Under the pieces are notes generated by a model. The model worked only from the letters and a program-made list of their open reading frames with translations, made no database searches and was not told where the DNA came from. From an uncultured Colwellia sp. (GTDB lineage: Bacteria; Pseudomonadota; Gammaproteobacteria; Enterobacterales; Alteromonadaceae): 37,930 bases of DNA. The translations under genes were made by a program, and so were the position numbers. Location: NCBI GenBank assembly GCA_913058405.1, contig CAJXRC010000019.1:1-37930 (forward strand), written 5' to 3'. Numbering within the stretch: the first letter of the stretch is position 1; each line of letters opens with the position of its first letter. This document shows positions 9,507 to 19,014 of this stretch, in pieces.

Positions 9507-9615
9507 AATTTATAATTTAATAACAGTAAATAATAAACCTTAAGATAAATACTAATAATCGGAGTTGTCGTGAATATTTAAAATAAATTAAGCTTTGCAA
9601 ATTTGGGAGAATAGC

Positions 9616-10506
9616 ATGGTCAAATTAAAAGAAGAAAAAAAAACTATTGAATCGAAGGAAGATGCACCGTCAAACCTAGACGCTACACAGATTTATTTAA
9701 GTGAAATAGGTTTTTCACCGCTATTAACTGCTGAAGAAGAAGTATACTTCTCACGTCTAGCCCTAAAAGGTGACGAGCCATCAAGAAAACGGATGATTGA
9801 GAGTAATCTGCGTTTAGTTGTGAAAATAGCCAGAAGGTATAATAACCGTGGCTTACCGTTACTCGATTTGATTGAAGAAGGAAACTTAGGCTTAATTAGA
9901 GCCGTTGAAAAATTTGACCCTGAGCGAGGCTTCCGCTTTTCAACTTATGCCACTTGGTGGATACGACAAACTATTGAACGGGCAATAATGAATCAAACCC
10001 GTACCATTCGATTACCCATTCATGTTGTTAAAGAACTTAATATCTATTTACGTGCTTCGCGTGAATTAATTCAAAAACTCGATCATGAGCCTACCGCCGA
10101 AGATATTGCATTACATCTAGATAGACCTGTAGCCGATGTTAACAAAATGCTGCGGTTAAACGAGCGCATTGCTTCTGTAGATACACCTTTTGCAGGCGAG
10201 TCAGACAAAGCACTGTTAGATGTTATTGCTGATGAAAAAAGTACCGGTCCTGAAAGTGACTTACAGTCAGAAGATATGAGTAATAACATTGTTCATTGGT
10301 TAAATGAGCTCAATACCAAACAAAGAGAAGTATTAGCAAGACGTTTTGGTTTACTTGGCTATGAAGCATCGACACTAGAAAATGTTGGTCGTGAAATAGG
10401 ATTGACACGTGAGCGTGTACGTCAAATTCAAGTCGAGGCGTTAAAGCGTCTACGTGACATTTTATCCCAACAAAACTTATCAATAGAAGCAATTTTTCAA
10501 GCCTAA
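9616..10506 (+). CDS. rpoS: RNA polymerase sigma factor RpoS (sigma-38)
   Basis: The stationary-phase/general-stress sigma factor. The ATG at 9616 has GGGAGA at 9605-9610; an upstream TTG at 9595 is less likely. The 296 residues contain region 1.2 ([21 protein letters not shown]), region 2 with [18 protein letters not shown] and [11 protein letters not shown], region 3 (about 130-205) and region 4 with the helix-turn-helix [20 protein letters not shown]. The N-terminal acidic region before DATQ is about 22 residues, against about 55 in E. coli RpoS (330 aa). The KEL element that in E. coli includes Lys173 of the RssB contact region is present ([10 protein letters not shown]). Confidence 0.96.
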   Translation: MVKLKEEKKTIESKEDAPSNLDATQIYLSEIGFSPLLTAEEEVYFSRLALKGDEPSRKRMIESNLRLVVKIARRYNNRGLPLLDLIEEGNLGLIRAVEKFDPERGFRFSTYATWWIRQTIERAIMNQTRTIRLPIHVVKELNIYLRASRELIQKLDHEPTAEDIALHLDRPVADVNKMLRLNERIASVDTPFAGESDKALLDVIADEKSTGPESDLQSEDMSNNIVHWLNELNTKQREVLARRFGLLGYEASTLENVGREIGLTRERVRQIQVEALKRLRDILSQQNLSIEAIFQA

Positions 10507-10529
10507 ACTTGAATGACTTTACGATGGTA

Positions 10530-10563
10530 AACAGGTGATCACTGTCATGAATGATTACCTGTT
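10530..10563 (+). terminator. First hairpin of the rpoS double terminator region
   Basis: The arms 10530-10541 (AACAGGTGATCA) and 10552-10563 (TGATTACCTGTT) pair over 12 bp with one G-U pair and a 10-nt loop. It begins 24 nt after the rpoS stop and directly precedes the T-tract hairpin at 10565. It has no T-tract of its own, so it may protect the 3' end or pause polymerase. Confidence 0.6.
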
Positions 10564-10564
10564 C

Positions 10565-10593
10565 AAAAGCAGCAATTAAAAGCTGCTTTTTTT
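10565..10593 (+). terminator. Rho-independent terminator of rpoS
   Basis: Stem AAAAGCAGC (10565-10573) and GCTGCTTTT (10582-10590), loop of 8 nt, followed by a T run ending at 10593. It lies 58 nt after the rpoS stop. Confidence 0.88.
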
Positions 10594-10650
10594 ATGTCTA
10601 AAATTCAGCCTGAAAATTATTTTATCGAAGTGATATTTTAAGTATTAAAG

Positions 10651-10920
10651 TTATACCAAGTTGATTAAGTTCTTTCCCACTCAGCGAGAATTAAAAAGCT
10701 TAGAGGCAAGACATTGATTGAAGAGAATGGTCATTCCCTTGTCAAAATCAATAACGCTGCATGTAAGCCTTTTAAACTCGCCCTTGGGAGCTTGTTCTAT
10801 GTCCATTAACATCGTTAAATTCATTTGATTTAGAATGACTAGACCTAAACAAATTCGCCTTGTTATTGAACATCTAACATAGCTCTGAGTTGGGAAGAAA
10901 TTTAATCAAATTGGTATTAA
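10651..10920. mobile_element. MITE-like non-coding element with terminal inverted repeats (element 1)
   Basis: The left end TACCAAGTTGATTAAGTT (from 10654) matches the complement of the right end, TACCAATTTGATTAAATT (ending 10916), with 2 mismatches in 18. The similarity continues through CTTTCCCACTCAG / TCTTCCCAACTCAG, giving imperfect inverted ends of about 33 nt. TTA flanks both sides (10651-10653 and 10917-10919) and may be a 3-bp target duplication. The interior (about 200 nt) has no credible ORF, so it would need a transposase in trans. It shares an internal core with the element at 28182. Confidence 0.7.
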
Positions 10921-11435
10921 CTCAGAGTAGGTTTAACAAGCTCTTAATTATTAACTTAGTTAACTAAGGTTCACATATATTTATTTTTTTCAATAATAGG
11001 ATTGTTTATTGAAATACTTCTACGGTATGAGCCTCAGCGTTAGTCGATTTAAACAAATCAGCCGTGCATGGAGAAATCAAGTGTGACGACCAGTTAATGG
11101 CTTTTTATTCTACCAAGGTCTTATTTACAAAATGAAATTATCAGCTACAGCTGCGCAAAATAGACGTTTGTTGACGTAAATAGTAATGAAAAATTTAAAA
11201 TGCCCGTAGAATAAAATGGTCGTTTTGTGGTAATATCGCGCCAGAAAATTTTAACTTAGAGCCAGTGGGTCTTTTTCTTTAGTGGTAACACTATAATTAA
11301 TTCCTTACTGAAATACACTGAAATTGGTGACTTAACTTTTATCTAATTGATATTCAGGCTTTTTATGCTTTGATATTCATTAGATAAAGTAATGAACTAA
11401 TTTTTATACTCCCATCAAAAGTAGTGCAAGTGTTT
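10921..11435 (+). promoter_or_regulatory. nqr operon upstream region with candidate promoters
   Basis: No credible gene is visible. Two candidate sigma-70 sites precede nqrA. One is an extended -10, TGGTAATAT (11228-11236), followed by a GC-rich CGCGCC discriminator. The other is a perfect TATAAT at 11292-11297 with a poor -35. A further TTGACG (11171-11176) has TTTAAA 17 nt downstream. Starts at about 11243 or 11304 would give leaders of about 190 or 130 nt. Which is used cannot be told from sequence. Confidence 0.4.
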
Positions 11436-12773
11436 ATGATTACAATAAAAAAAGGCTTAGATGTTCCTGTAAAAGGCGCTCCTCAGCAGGTAATCCATGA
11501 TGGTCCGTCCATCAAAACCGTTGCAACACTCGGTGAAGAGTTTGTGGGTATGCGTCCAACCATGTTTGTTAAAGTGGGTGATCGCGTAAAAAAAGGTCAA
11601 GTGATTTTTGAAGATAAAAAAAATCCTGGCGTTAAATTCACAGCTCAAGCTGCCGGTGTTGTTAAAGAAATTAACCGCGGTGAAAAACGTGTTTTACAAT
11701 CAGTTGTTATCGATGTCGATGGCTATGATCAAGAAACGTTTACTGTTTATCCAGCAACCAAACTTGCTTCTATAGCACGTGAAGAGGTTGTTAAGAACCT
11801 AGTCGATTCAGGTTTATGGACAGCATTAAGAACTCGCCCATTTAGCAAAGTACCCGCTATTGATAGTGAACCTGCTGCGATTTTTGTTAGTGCAATGGAT
11901 ACTAATCCATTGGCTGCGAATCCAGAAGTTGTTATCAATGACCAAAGTGAAGCGTTTAAAAATGGTTTAACCATTTTGTCTCGTTTAACGAATGGTGAAG
12001 TATTTGTTAGCAAAGCACCAGGGGCAAATATCCCTGTAGATGGCAATGCAACAGTTACTGAGTTTGCTGGTAAGCATCCTGCAGGTCTTGTAGGTACGCA
12101 TATTCACTTCTTAAAATCAGCTAGTGCCGAAAGATTTGTTTGGCATATTGGTTATCAAGATGTAATTGCTTTTGCCAAATTATTCACTACAGGTGAGATT
12201 GATAATACTCGTATTATTTCACTTGCCGGTCCAGCGGCCACTAACCCACGTTTAGTACGTACGGTTTTAGGCGCTAGTACTGCTGAATTATCAGCAGGCG
12301 AAACGGTTGAAGGTGAATTACGTGTTGTTTCTGGCTCATTATTAATGGGTTCAACAGCGAGCGCAGTTCACGGTTACTTAGGTCGTTATAACGTACAAGT
12401 ATCTTTAATTCTTGAAGGTCGTGAAAAAGAATTTATTGGTTACATGTACCCAGGTCCAAATAAGTTCTCTGTAACTCGTGCTTATATGTCGCACTTTTTC
12501 CCGAGCAAGTTATTTAATATGACTACTACGACTAACGGTAGCTCACGCGCCATGGTGCCAATTGGTAACTTTGAACGCGTTATGCCATTAGATATTTTAC
12601 CTACCCTGTTTTTACGCGATATTTGTTCTGGTGATACCGACGGCGCGCAACAACTAGGTGCCTTAGAGCTAGACGAAGAAGATTTAGCACTGTGTACATT
12701 TGTTTGCCCAGGCAAAACAGATTACGGTGTAATTCTTCGTGATTGCCTAACCACAATCGAAAAGGAAGGTTAG
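11436..12773 (+). CDS. nqrA: Na+-translocating NADH:quinone reductase subunit A
   Basis: NqrA is the peripheral cytoplasmic subunit of Na+-NQR, the respiratory complex that oxidises NADH, reduces ubiquinone and exports Na+. It takes part in quinone binding. The 445 residues match Vibrio NqrA along the whole length: start [67 protein letters not shown] and the C-terminal [17 protein letters not shown]. The ATG at 11436 is chosen because the family starts there; a GTG at 11424 would add four residues. The ribosome site is weak. First gene of nqrABCDEF; the nqrB start is 2 nt after its stop. Confidence 0.97.
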   Translation: MITIKKGLDVPVKGAPQQVIHDGPSIKTVATLGEEFVGMRPTMFVKVGDRVKKGQVIFEDKKNPGVKFTAQAAGVVKEINRGEKRVLQSVVIDVDGYDQETFTVYPATKLASIAREEVVKNLVDSGLWTALRTRPFSKVPAIDSEPAAIFVSAMDTNPLAANPEVVINDQSEAFKNGLTILSRLTNGEVFVSKAPGANIPVDGNATVTEFAGKHPAGLVGTHIHFLKSASAERFVWHIGYQDVIAFAKLFTTGEIDNTRIISLAGPAATNPRLVRTVLGASTAELSAGETVEGELRVVSGSLLMGSTASAVHGYLGRYNVQVSLILEGREKEFIGYMYPGPNKFSVTRAYMSHFFPSKLFNMTTTTNGSSRAMVPIGNFERVMPLDILPTLFLRDICSGDTDGAQQLGALELDEEDLALCTFVCPGKTDYGVILRDCLTTIEKEG

Positions 12774-12775
12774 TC

Positions 12776-13978
12776 ATGGGCTTGAAAAAGTTTATTGAAG
12801 ATATTGAGCCGCATTTTGAAAAAGGCGGCAAACAAGAAAAGTGGTTTGCTCTTTATGAAGCAGTTGCTACCGGTTTATTCACTCCAGGTTATGTGAATAA
12901 AGGTAGAACTCACGTTCGTGATAGCATCGACTTAAAACGTATCATGATCACTGTATGGTTAGCGGTTTTCCCTGCCATGTTCTTTGGTATGTATAACATC
13001 GGTTACCAAGCGGTTGATGCATTAGCTGCTGGTTATGCCTTACCACAATCTTGGCAGGTTGATTTATTCAGCTTATTAGGTGGTTCATTAACTGTTAGCT
13101 CTGGCACATTTGATATGATGTTCTATGGCGCTATGTTTTTCCTACCTATATATGCTGTTACCTTTATTGTCGGTGGCTTTTGGGAAGTATTATTTGCCGC
13201 TGTGCGTAAGCATGAAGTGAATGAAGGTTTCTTCGTTTCTTCTATTTTATTCGCACTTATCCTACCGGCGAGTATTCCTTTATGGCAAGTAGCCATTGGT
13301 ATTACTTTTGGTATCGTAATCGCGAAAGAAATCTTTGGTGGTACAGGTAAAAACTTCTTAAACCCAGCATTAGCGGGTCGTGCGTTTTTATTCTTTGCTT
13401 ACCCAGCACAAATTTCGGGTGATGCTGTTTGGGTTGCTGCCGACGGTTTCTCTGGCGCTACTATGCTAAGTTCTGCTGGCCAAGGTTTGGTTGATTATTC
13501 AGTAAATGCTGATTGGTGGAACGCTTTCTGGGGCTTTATTCCTGGTTCAGTTGGTGAAGTTTCTACTTTTGCTATTTTATTGGGTGGTGCATACATACTT
13601 TATAAAGGTATTGCTTCTTGGCGCATCGTATTAGGTGTGTTTGGCGGTATGGTTCTAACGTCATTATTATTCAATGCGATTGGCAGCGATACTAATGCTA
13701 TGTTCGCTATGCCTTGGCATTGGCACTTAGTTATTGGTGGTTTTGCGTTTGGTATGATGTTTATGGCAACTGACCCTGTTTCTGCTTCGTTTACCAACAC
13801 AGGTAAATACTGGTTTGGCGCTTTAGTTGGCGTTATGGTGGTATTAGTTCGTGTTGTTAATCCAGCATTCCCAGAAGGTATGATGTTAGCTATTTTATTC
13901 GCTAACTTGTTTGCACCATTGTTTGACTACTTTGTAGTACAAGGCAATATCAAACGGAGGCTTGCACGTAATGTCTAG
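12776..13978 (+). CDS. nqrB: Na+-NQR subunit B (FMN-binding membrane subunit)
   Basis: A 400-residue integral membrane subunit with about 10 hydrophobic segments. It carries riboflavin and a covalently linked FMN and forms part of the Na+ path. The flavinylation motif SGAT is at residues 226-229 (GFSGATMLS), so Thr229 is the expected FMN attachment site, modified by ApbE encoded downstream. AAGGAAGG precedes the ATG at 12776; upstream in-frame starts inside nqrA are not needed. It overlaps nqrC by 8 nt. Confidence 0.97.
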   Translation: MGLKKFIEDIEPHFEKGGKQEKWFALYEAVATGLFTPGYVNKGRTHVRDSIDLKRIMITVWLAVFPAMFFGMYNIGYQAVDALAAGYALPQSWQVDLFSLLGGSLTVSSGTFDMMFYGAMFFLPIYAVTFIVGGFWEVLFAAVRKHEVNEGFFVSSILFALILPASIPLWQVAIGITFGIVIAKEIFGGTGKNFLNPALAGRAFLFFAYPAQISGDAVWVAADGFSGATMLSSAGQGLVDYSVNADWWNAFWGFIPGSVGEVSTFAILLGGAYILYKGIASWRIVLGVFGGMVLTSLLFNAIGSDTNAMFAMPWHWHLVIGGFAFGMMFMATDPVSASFTNTGKYWFGALVGVMVVLVRVVNPAFPEGMMLAILFANLFAPLFDYFVVQGNIKRRLARNV

Positions 13979-14741
13979 TAATAAAGAAACATTTGGCAGA
14001 ACCTTAGGTTTTGTTTTAGTTATCTGTTTAGTGTGTGCTGCCTTGGTATCTATTGCCGCGGTTGGTTTAAAACCACTACAAACAGCTAACAAATTGCTTG
14101 ATAAGCAAACTAAAATCCTTGAAGCTTCCGGCTTATTAGCTGATGCAGGCAAAGATATTGTTGGTACGTATAACAAACGTGTTATCGCTAAAATGATTGA
14201 CCTGAAAACAGGTTCAGTTATTAAGGGTGATGTTAATGCATTTGATGAACGTTCAGACTCTCGCGACTCAGCGAAAAGTACTAAACCAACGAATGATATT
14301 GCAGGCCTTAGTCGCCGTGCTGATCGCGCTGTAATCTATTTAGTTAATAACGAACAAGGTCAATTAGAAACTATAGTACTACCTATTGTAGGTGCAGGCT
14401 TATGGGATCTCATGTATGGCTTTGTTGGTTTAGCTCCTGATTTCAACTCAGTGCAAAGCGTTGTTTACTCCGACCTTAAGGAAACTCCAGGATTAGGCGC
14501 AGAAGTGCTTAACCCTAACTGGAAAGCTTTATGGCCAGGTAAGAAAATGTTTAACGAGCAAGGCGATATCGCTATTAAGCTTGTAAAAGGTGGCGCTAAA
14601 AAAGGTGATGTTCACGGTGTAGATGCTTTATCTGGTGCAACATTAACCAGTAACGGTGTTGAGCGTACATTACATTTTTGGTTGGGTGATGAAGGCTATG
14701 GTCCTTTTATTGCTAAATTCCGTAATGGAGGATTGAACTAA
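13971..14741 (+). CDS. nqrC: Na+-NQR subunit C (covalent FMN)
   Basis: A 256-residue subunit with one N-terminal transmembrane helix (about residues 11-33) and a periplasmic FMN-binding domain. The flavinylation motif SGATLTS is at residues 221-227, making Thr224 the FMN site attached by ApbE. The ATG at 13971 has an excellent ACGGAGG at 13954-13960 and lies inside the nqrB end (8-nt overlap), so translation is probably coupled. Its stop shares one base with the nqrD start (TAATG). Confidence 0.97.
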   Translation: MSSNKETFGRTLGFVLVICLVCAALVSIAAVGLKPLQTANKLLDKQTKILEASGLLADAGKDIVGTYNKRVIAKMIDLKTGSVIKGDVNAFDERSDSRDSAKSTKPTNDIAGLSRRADRAVIYLVNNEQGQLETIVLPIVGAGLWDLMYGFVGLAPDFNSVQSVVYSDLKETPGLGAEVLNPNWKALWPGKKMFNEQGDIAIKLVKGGAKKGDVHGVDALSGATLTSNGVERTLHFWLGDEGYGPFIAKFRNGGLN

Positions 14742-15364
14742 TGTCTTCAGATACTAAAAAAGTCCTCTTCGGACCTGTTGTTGATAACAACCCAATTGCA
14801 TTACAAGTTTTAGGTGTATGTTCTGCACTTGCAGTAACAAGTTCAATGGCTAATGCGTTAGTTATGACACTGGCTGTAATTGTAGTAACTGCTTTTTCTA
14901 ACTTGTTTATTTCGATTATCCGTAATCAAATCCCGTCAAGCGTACGTATTATCGTGCAAATGGCGATTATTGCTTCATTGGTAATTGTTGTTGACCAAGT
15001 ATTAAAAGCCTTTTCTTACCAGTTATCAAAAGAATTATCGGTATATATTGGTTTGATCATTACTAACTGTATTGTTATGGGTCGTGCAGAAGCTTTTGCA
15101 ATGAAAGAAAAGCCAGGTGTGAGCTTCTTAGACGGTATTGGCAATGGTTTAGGCTATGGTGCTGTATTAATGGTTGTTGCTTTCTTCCGTGAACTATTAG
15201 GCTTTGGTAAAATCTTCGGAATGGAAGTATTACCTCTAGTACAAAATGGTGGCTGGTACCAAGGTAATGGCCTATTAGTATTACCTTTTAGTTCATTCTT
15301 CATCATTGGTTTAATTATCTGGGCTGTACGCCAGTGGAAACCTGAACAAGTTGAGAAGGATTAA
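14741..15364 (+). CDS. nqrD: Na+-NQR subunit D
   Basis: A 207-residue membrane protein with six hydrophobic segments, paralogous to NqrE and to RnfE. NqrD and NqrE together enclose an intramembrane iron centre that relays electrons across the membrane. The family stretch [20 protein letters not shown] contains the conserved Cys. GGAGG lies before the ATG, which overlaps the nqrC stop by one base. nqrE starts 2 nt after its stop. Confidence 0.97.
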   Translation: MSSDTKKVLFGPVVDNNPIALQVLGVCSALAVTSSMANALVMTLAVIVVTAFSNLFISIIRNQIPSSVRIIVQMAIIASLVIVVDQVLKAFSYQLSKELSVYIGLIITNCIVMGRAEAFAMKEKPGVSFLDGIGNGLGYGAVLMVVAFFRELLGFGKIFGMEVLPLVQNGGWYQGNGLLVLPFSSFFIIGLIIWAVRQWKPEQVEKD

Positions 15365-15366
15365 TC

Positions 15367-15990
15367 ATGGAACATTATTTAAGCATATTTGTTAAAACCA
15401 TATTTATTGAGAATATGGCATTAAGCTTCTTCTTAGGTATGTGTACTTTCTTAGCGGTATCAAAGAAAGTTAGCACAGCGATTGGTTTGGGTGTTGCGGT
15501 TGTTGTAGTACTTGGTTTAGCAGTTCCTGCTAACCAAATTATCTATCAGGCAATTTTAGCGCCGGGTGCACTTGATAGCCTAATGGGAATTACTGATCCG
15601 AAAGAATCAATTGACCTTAGCTTCTTGTCATTTATTACCTTTATTGGGGTTATTGCTGCTTTAGTACAGATTTTGGAAATGCTTTTAGATAAATATTTCC
15701 CTGCTTTGTATCAAGCACTTGGCATCTTCTTACCTTTAATCACGGTTAACTGTGCCATTTTTGGTGCGGTATCGTTTATGGTTGCGAAAAACCTTACTCT
15801 TGGCGAAAGTGTCGTTTACGGCGTTGGTTCAGGTATTGGTTGGATGTTAGCAATCGTTTTGATGGCTGGTTTGCGCGAAAAGATGAAATATTCTGACGTG
15901 CCGAACGGTTTGAAAGGTTTAGGTATTACATTTATTACTGCTGGATTGATGGCTTTTGGCTTTCTTTCTTTCGGTGGTATTTCGTTATAA
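15367..15990 (+). CDS. nqrE: Na+-NQR subunit E
   Basis: A 207-residue membrane protein related to NqrD and RnfA, with six hydrophobic segments. It contributes a second pair of cysteines to the NqrD/NqrE iron site: [17 protein letters not shown] near residue 27 and [13 protein letters not shown] near residue 120. It is packed 2 nt after nqrD. A 63-nt gap holding a hairpin then separates it from nqrF. Confidence 0.97.
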   Translation: MEHYLSIFVKTIFIENMALSFFLGMCTFLAVSKKVSTAIGLGVAVVVVLGLAVPANQIIYQAILAPGALDSLMGITDPKESIDLSFLSFITFIGVIAALVQILEMLLDKYFPALYQALGIFLPLITVNCAIFGAVSFMVAKNLTLGESVVYGVGSGIGWMLAIVLMAGLREKMKYSDVPNGLKGLGITFITAGLMAFGFLSFGGISL

Positions 15991-15998
15991 ATTTGGTC

Positions 15999-16028
15999 GG
16001 TGTAATGCATATTCGTATGTGTTGCACC
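15999..16028 (+). other. Fully paired intercistronic hairpin between nqrE and nqrF
   Basis: Positions 15999-16011 (GGTGTAATGCATA) pair base by base with 16016-16028 (TATGTGTTGCACC) around a TTCG loop. All 13 pairs form in RNA, three of them G-U. No T-tract follows, so it is not a terminator. Its place suggests an mRNA processing or stability element. Confidence 0.65.
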
Positions 16029-16053
16029 CTTAGAGAAGTTTAAGGAATAGTCG

Positions 16054-17277
16054 ATGGAAATTATTCTCGGCGTATCGATGTTTACCGCGATAATTATTGC
16101 CTTAGTCTTAGTGATTTTATTTGCTAAATCTAAGTTAGTATCAAGTGGTGAAGTAACGATCAGTATAAATGGCGATCCGGCAAAAGCAGTTAAAACTGCT
16201 GCGGGTGGCAAATTGTTAGGTGCATTAGCTGATCAAGGAATTTTTATTCCTTCAGCATGTGGCGGCGGCGGTACTTGTGGCCAATGTCGTGTAGATGTGC
16301 ATTCAGGTGGTGGTGATATTCTTCCTACGGAAGAAGGTCATATCAATAAACGTGAAGCCAAAACTGGTTGTCGCTTAGCGTGTCAAGTTGCTGTTAAACA
16401 AGACATGGAAATTGAAGTTGAAGATGAAATCTTCGGTGTTCAACAATGGGAATGTGAAGTTATCTCAAATGATAACAAAGCAACGTTCATTAAAGAGCTA
16501 AAACTACAAATTCCAAATGGTGAATCAGTTCCGTTTAAAGCGGGTGGTTACATTCAAATTGAAGCACCAGCGCATCACGTTAAATACAGTGACTTTGATA
16601 TTGATGAACAATATCGTGGTGACTGGAACCATTTTGGTTTCTTCGACGTAGAGTCAAAAGTAGACACAGATACATTACGTGCTTACTCAATGGCTAACTA
16701 CCCAGAAGAAGAAGGCATTATCATGCTGAACGTGCGTATTGCTACGCCGCCTCCAGGACGTTTACATTTACCTGCGGGTAAAATGTCATCATTTATCTTT
16801 AGCTTAAAAGCTGGCGATAAGGTTACTATTTCAGGTCCATTTGGTGAGTTCTTCGCTAAAGAAACTGATAATGAAATGGTATTTATTGGTGGTGGTGCAG
16901 GTATGGCGCCAATGCGTTCTCACATATTTGATCAACTTAAACGTTTGAACTCTAAACGTAAGATGAGCTTCTGGTATGGTGCACGTTCTAAGCGCGAAAT
17001 GTTCTATGAAGATGATTATAACGGCTTAGCGGCTGATAATGATAACTTCCAATGGCATGTTGCTTTATCTGATCCACAACCTGAAGATAACTGGGATGGC
17101 TTAACTGGTTTTATCCATAATGTTCTTTTTGAAGAATATTTGAAAGATCATGAAGCACCAGAAGATTGTGAATACTACATGTGTGGTCCACCAATGATGA
17201 ATGCTGCTGTTATCGGCATGCTTAAAGATCTTGGTGTAGAAGACGAGAATATCATGTTGGATGACTTCGGCGGCTAA
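16054..17277 (+). CDS. nqrF: Na+-NQR subunit F (NADH dehydrogenase, 2Fe-2S and FAD)
   Basis: A 407-residue subunit where NADH enters the complex. An N-terminal membrane anchor (about residues 3-25) leads to a plant-type ferredoxin domain with 2Fe-2S ligands Cys69, Cys75, Cys78 and Cys110 ([11 protein letters not shown] ... CRLACQV). An FNR-type flavodehydrogenase domain follows, with FAD motif RAYSMANYP and NADH motif [13 protein letters not shown]. The end is [14 protein letters not shown] ... LDDFGG. AAGGAA at 16042-16047 is its ribosome site. Confidence 0.97.
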   Translation: MEIILGVSMFTAIIIALVLVILFAKSKLVSSGEVTISINGDPAKAVKTAAGGKLLGALADQGIFIPSACGGGGTCGQCRVDVHSGGGDILPTEEGHINKREAKTGCRLACQVAVKQDMEIEVEDEIFGVQQWECEVISNDNKATFIKELKLQIPNGESVPFKAGGYIQIEAPAHHVKYSDFDIDEQYRGDWNHFGFFDVESKVDTDTLRAYSMANYPEEEGIIMLNVRIATPPPGRLHLPAGKMSSFIFSLKAGDKVTISGPFGEFFAKETDNEMVFIGGGAGMAPMRSHIFDQLKRLNSKRKMSFWYGARSKREMFYEDDYNGLAADNDNFQWHVALSDPQPEDNWDGLTGFIHNVLFEEYLKDHEAPEDCEYYMCGPPMMNAAVIGMLKDLGVEDENIMLDDFGG

Positions 17278-17319
17278 TTGTTTATTTTAACTTGTTTATT
17301 GCCTTAATTTCGTCGTCGA

Positions 17320-17352
17320 CTGTGCTCATTGACTAACGTCAACTCGGCGCAG
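17320..17352 (+). promoter_or_regulatory. Palindrome TTGACTAACGTCAA downstream of nqrF
   Basis: TTGAC (17329-17333) and GTCAA (17338-17342) flank TAAC, fitting the TTGAC-N4-GTCAA pattern bound by some Crp/Fnr regulators (NNR/DNR type). The palindrome also extends outward as CTGTGC (17320-17325) and GCGCAG (17347-17352), so it could equally be an RNA hairpin 43 nt after the nqrF stop. The terminator at 17416 separates it from apbE, which argues against an operator role. Confidence 0.35.
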
Positions 17353-17415
17353 CCTTCTAGAACTAAAAGCAATATTCAGCGTTAAAGATAAACAATTATT
17401 TATCGGATGATCATT

Positions 17416-17449
17416 AAAATAAAGACGGCTTCGGTCGTCTTTTTATTTT
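17416..17449 (+). terminator. Rho-independent terminator of the nqr operon
   Basis: AAAGACGGC (17421-17429), TTCG loop, GTCGTCTTT (17434-17442) and further T/A-rich arms (AAAAT ... ATTTT). A C-TTCG-G tetraloop closes the stem. It lies about 140 nt after the nqrF stop and 75 nt before apbE, so apbE probably has its own promoter or relies on read-through. Confidence 0.85.
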
Positions 17450-17523
17450 AAGAAGAAAGATTGTTTATATCGCTGTATTTTTGTAAAAAATATATCGATA
17501 TAAATAATAATTTGGAACTATCT

Positions 17524-18555
17524 ATGAATAAACTAAAACTAGTCTTATTAACAGCTTTGGTGATAATGCTTTCGGCATGTTTCCCGAGTAACCCTTCTAA
17601 TAAAACAGAAGTGCTGTTACAAGGTCGAACTATGGGAACTACCTATAACATTAAAGTAGTTGGAACCGAAGAGCAGGTTATAGAGCTTAAGTTACAGCAA
17701 CAAATTGATGCAGCGCTAGAACAAGTGAATCAAGAGATGTCGACTTATATTCCTGATTCTGAGTTATCGCAATTTAACCAATCCAAATCAACTCAAGCTA
17801 TCGAAGTATCACCAGGTTTTGCTCGTGTACTTCAAGAATCTATTCGTCTTGGTCAATTAAGTGAAGGTAAGCTTGATATTACTGTCGGGCCCTTAGTCAA
17901 CTTATGGGGCTTTGGTCCAGCGCAGCGTCCTGAAACTATTCCTAGCGATGAGGTTTTAGCGGCAACTAAAAAGCGTATTGGTCTACAAAACATAACGCTA
18001 GACGGTAATCTTCTCTCGAAAAAGATACCTGATTTATATATAGATTTATCTACTATTGCTAAAGGTTATGGCGTTGATATTATTGCTGAATTAATAGAGA
18101 GCAATGGATTCACTCACTACCTAGTTGAAATCGGTGGAGAAATGCGATTAAGGGGCTTTAAACATACAGGTGAACTGTGGGCTATCGCAATAGAGAAACC
18201 TATTCTTGATCAAAGTGGGGTAGAGCGTGCTGTACACCAAGTTATTATTCCTAAAGACAATGCTGTAGCTACTTCAGGCGATTATCGTAATTACTTCGAA
18301 GCAGAGGGTAGACGTTTTTCACATATTATAGATCCAAGTACGGGTAAACCTATTGATCATAACTTAGTATCCGTAACAGTAGTTCATCCTTCCTCCATGA
18401 CGGCTGATGGCTTATCAACCACTATGATGGTTATGGGGATGGAAAAGGGGATGGCCTTTGCGACTGAAAATAACCTTGCCGCATTATTTATTTCTAAAAC
18501 TGAAAATGGCTTTGATGAACGTTTTACGGTAAAATTCAAACAATACCTAAAGTAA
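17524..18555 (+). CDS. apbE: FAD:protein FMN transferase ApbE (lipoprotein)
   Basis: ApbE transfers FMN from FAD to a Thr in the SGAT motifs of NqrB and NqrC, outside the cytoplasmic membrane. From the ATG at 17524 the 343-residue protein has a lipoprotein signal with lipobox LSAC (Cys19), supporting this start over the longer frame from 17461. Motifs are GRTMGTTYNI, DITVGPLVNLWGFGP, DLSTIAKGYGVD, the ATSGDYRNYF segment, HIIDPSTGKP and DGLSTTMMVMG (metal/flavin site). Its place right after nqrF fits maturation of Na+-NQR. Confidence 0.95.
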   Translation: MNKLKLVLLTALVIMLSACFPSNPSNKTEVLLQGRTMGTTYNIKVVGTEEQVIELKLQQQIDAALEQVNQEMSTYIPDSELSQFNQSKSTQAIEVSPGFARVLQESIRLGQLSEGKLDITVGPLVNLWGFGPAQRPETIPSDEVLAATKKRIGLQNITLDGNLLSKKIPDLYIDLSTIAKGYGVDIIAELIESNGFTHYLVEIGGEMRLRGFKHTGELWAIAIEKPILDQSGVERAVHQVIIPKDNAVATSGDYRNYFEAEGRRFSHIIDPSTGKPIDHNLVSVTVVHPSSMTADGLSTTMMVMGMEKGMAFATENNLAALFISKTENGFDERFTVKFKQYLK

Positions 18556-18688
18556 GAGGTCAGTTGCGTAAATAATGCAACGCTAAGTACGTTTTACTTA
18601 AAAAAGTATTGCATTGATATATTCAATGACTCTTGTCCTGAGCATTGGTTGTTTCGTTTTTAGTTTAGTGAGTTGAGAGCATAGCATT

Positions 18689-18919
18689 ATGATGATTTTC
18701 CTTATTTCTTTTGGTTTCTTCCTTATGGTAGGTGCTGCCATGGCGGTAGGTTATATTTTCCAGAACAAAACACTTGCGGGCAGTTGTGGCGGTTTGGCGA
18801 GCGTTGGCATTGATAAAGAATGTAACTGTGATAACCCGTGTGAAAAGCGACAAGAGCGTGAGAAAAAAGCAGCACTTGAACATAACCTTCAAAATAGAAT
18901 TGATGTAGCGAATTTATAG
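18689..18919 (+). CDS. nqrM: Na+-NQR maturation protein NqrM
   Basis: A 76-residue protein of the NqrM (DUF539) family, required in Vibrio for assembly of active Na+-NQR and proposed to help deliver iron to the NqrD/NqrE centre. It has one N-terminal transmembrane helix (about 3-24) and the four conserved cysteines Cys33, Cys45, Cys47 and Cys51 (GSCGG, KECNCDNPCEKR). A charged tail follows. The start is ATG ATG and the ribosome site is weak. It lies 133 nt after apbE and is closed by the terminator at 18950. Confidence 0.93.
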   Translation: MMIFLISFGFFLMVGAAMAVGYIFQNKTLAGSCGGLASVGIDKECNCDNPCEKRQEREKKAALEHNLQNRIDVANL

Positions 18920-18949
18920 CATTTAATATTTTGCTGTTAAGATTCGGCT

Positions 18950-18992
18950 AATAAAAAAGGATAATTAAGTTACTTAATTATCCTTTTTTATT
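18950..18992. terminator. Bidirectional terminator between nqrM and dxs
   Basis: Arms 18950-18970 and 18972-18992 are exact complements over 21 bp, with centre AAGTTACTT. They run from an A-rich start through GGATAATTAAG to a T-rich end, so a T-tract is present on both strands. It ends the convergent nqrM (plus) and dxs (minus) transcripts. Confidence 0.92.
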
Positions 18993-19014
18993 ACTTGTCT
19001 GTTTGCTAAGAAAA

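Noticed and set aside
10507-11435. Hidden protein gene or tRNA in the rpoS-nqrA gap
   Set aside because: No long frame with a ribosome site and no tRNA-like T-loop or acceptor pairing; the gap is explained by terminator, element 1 and promoter region.
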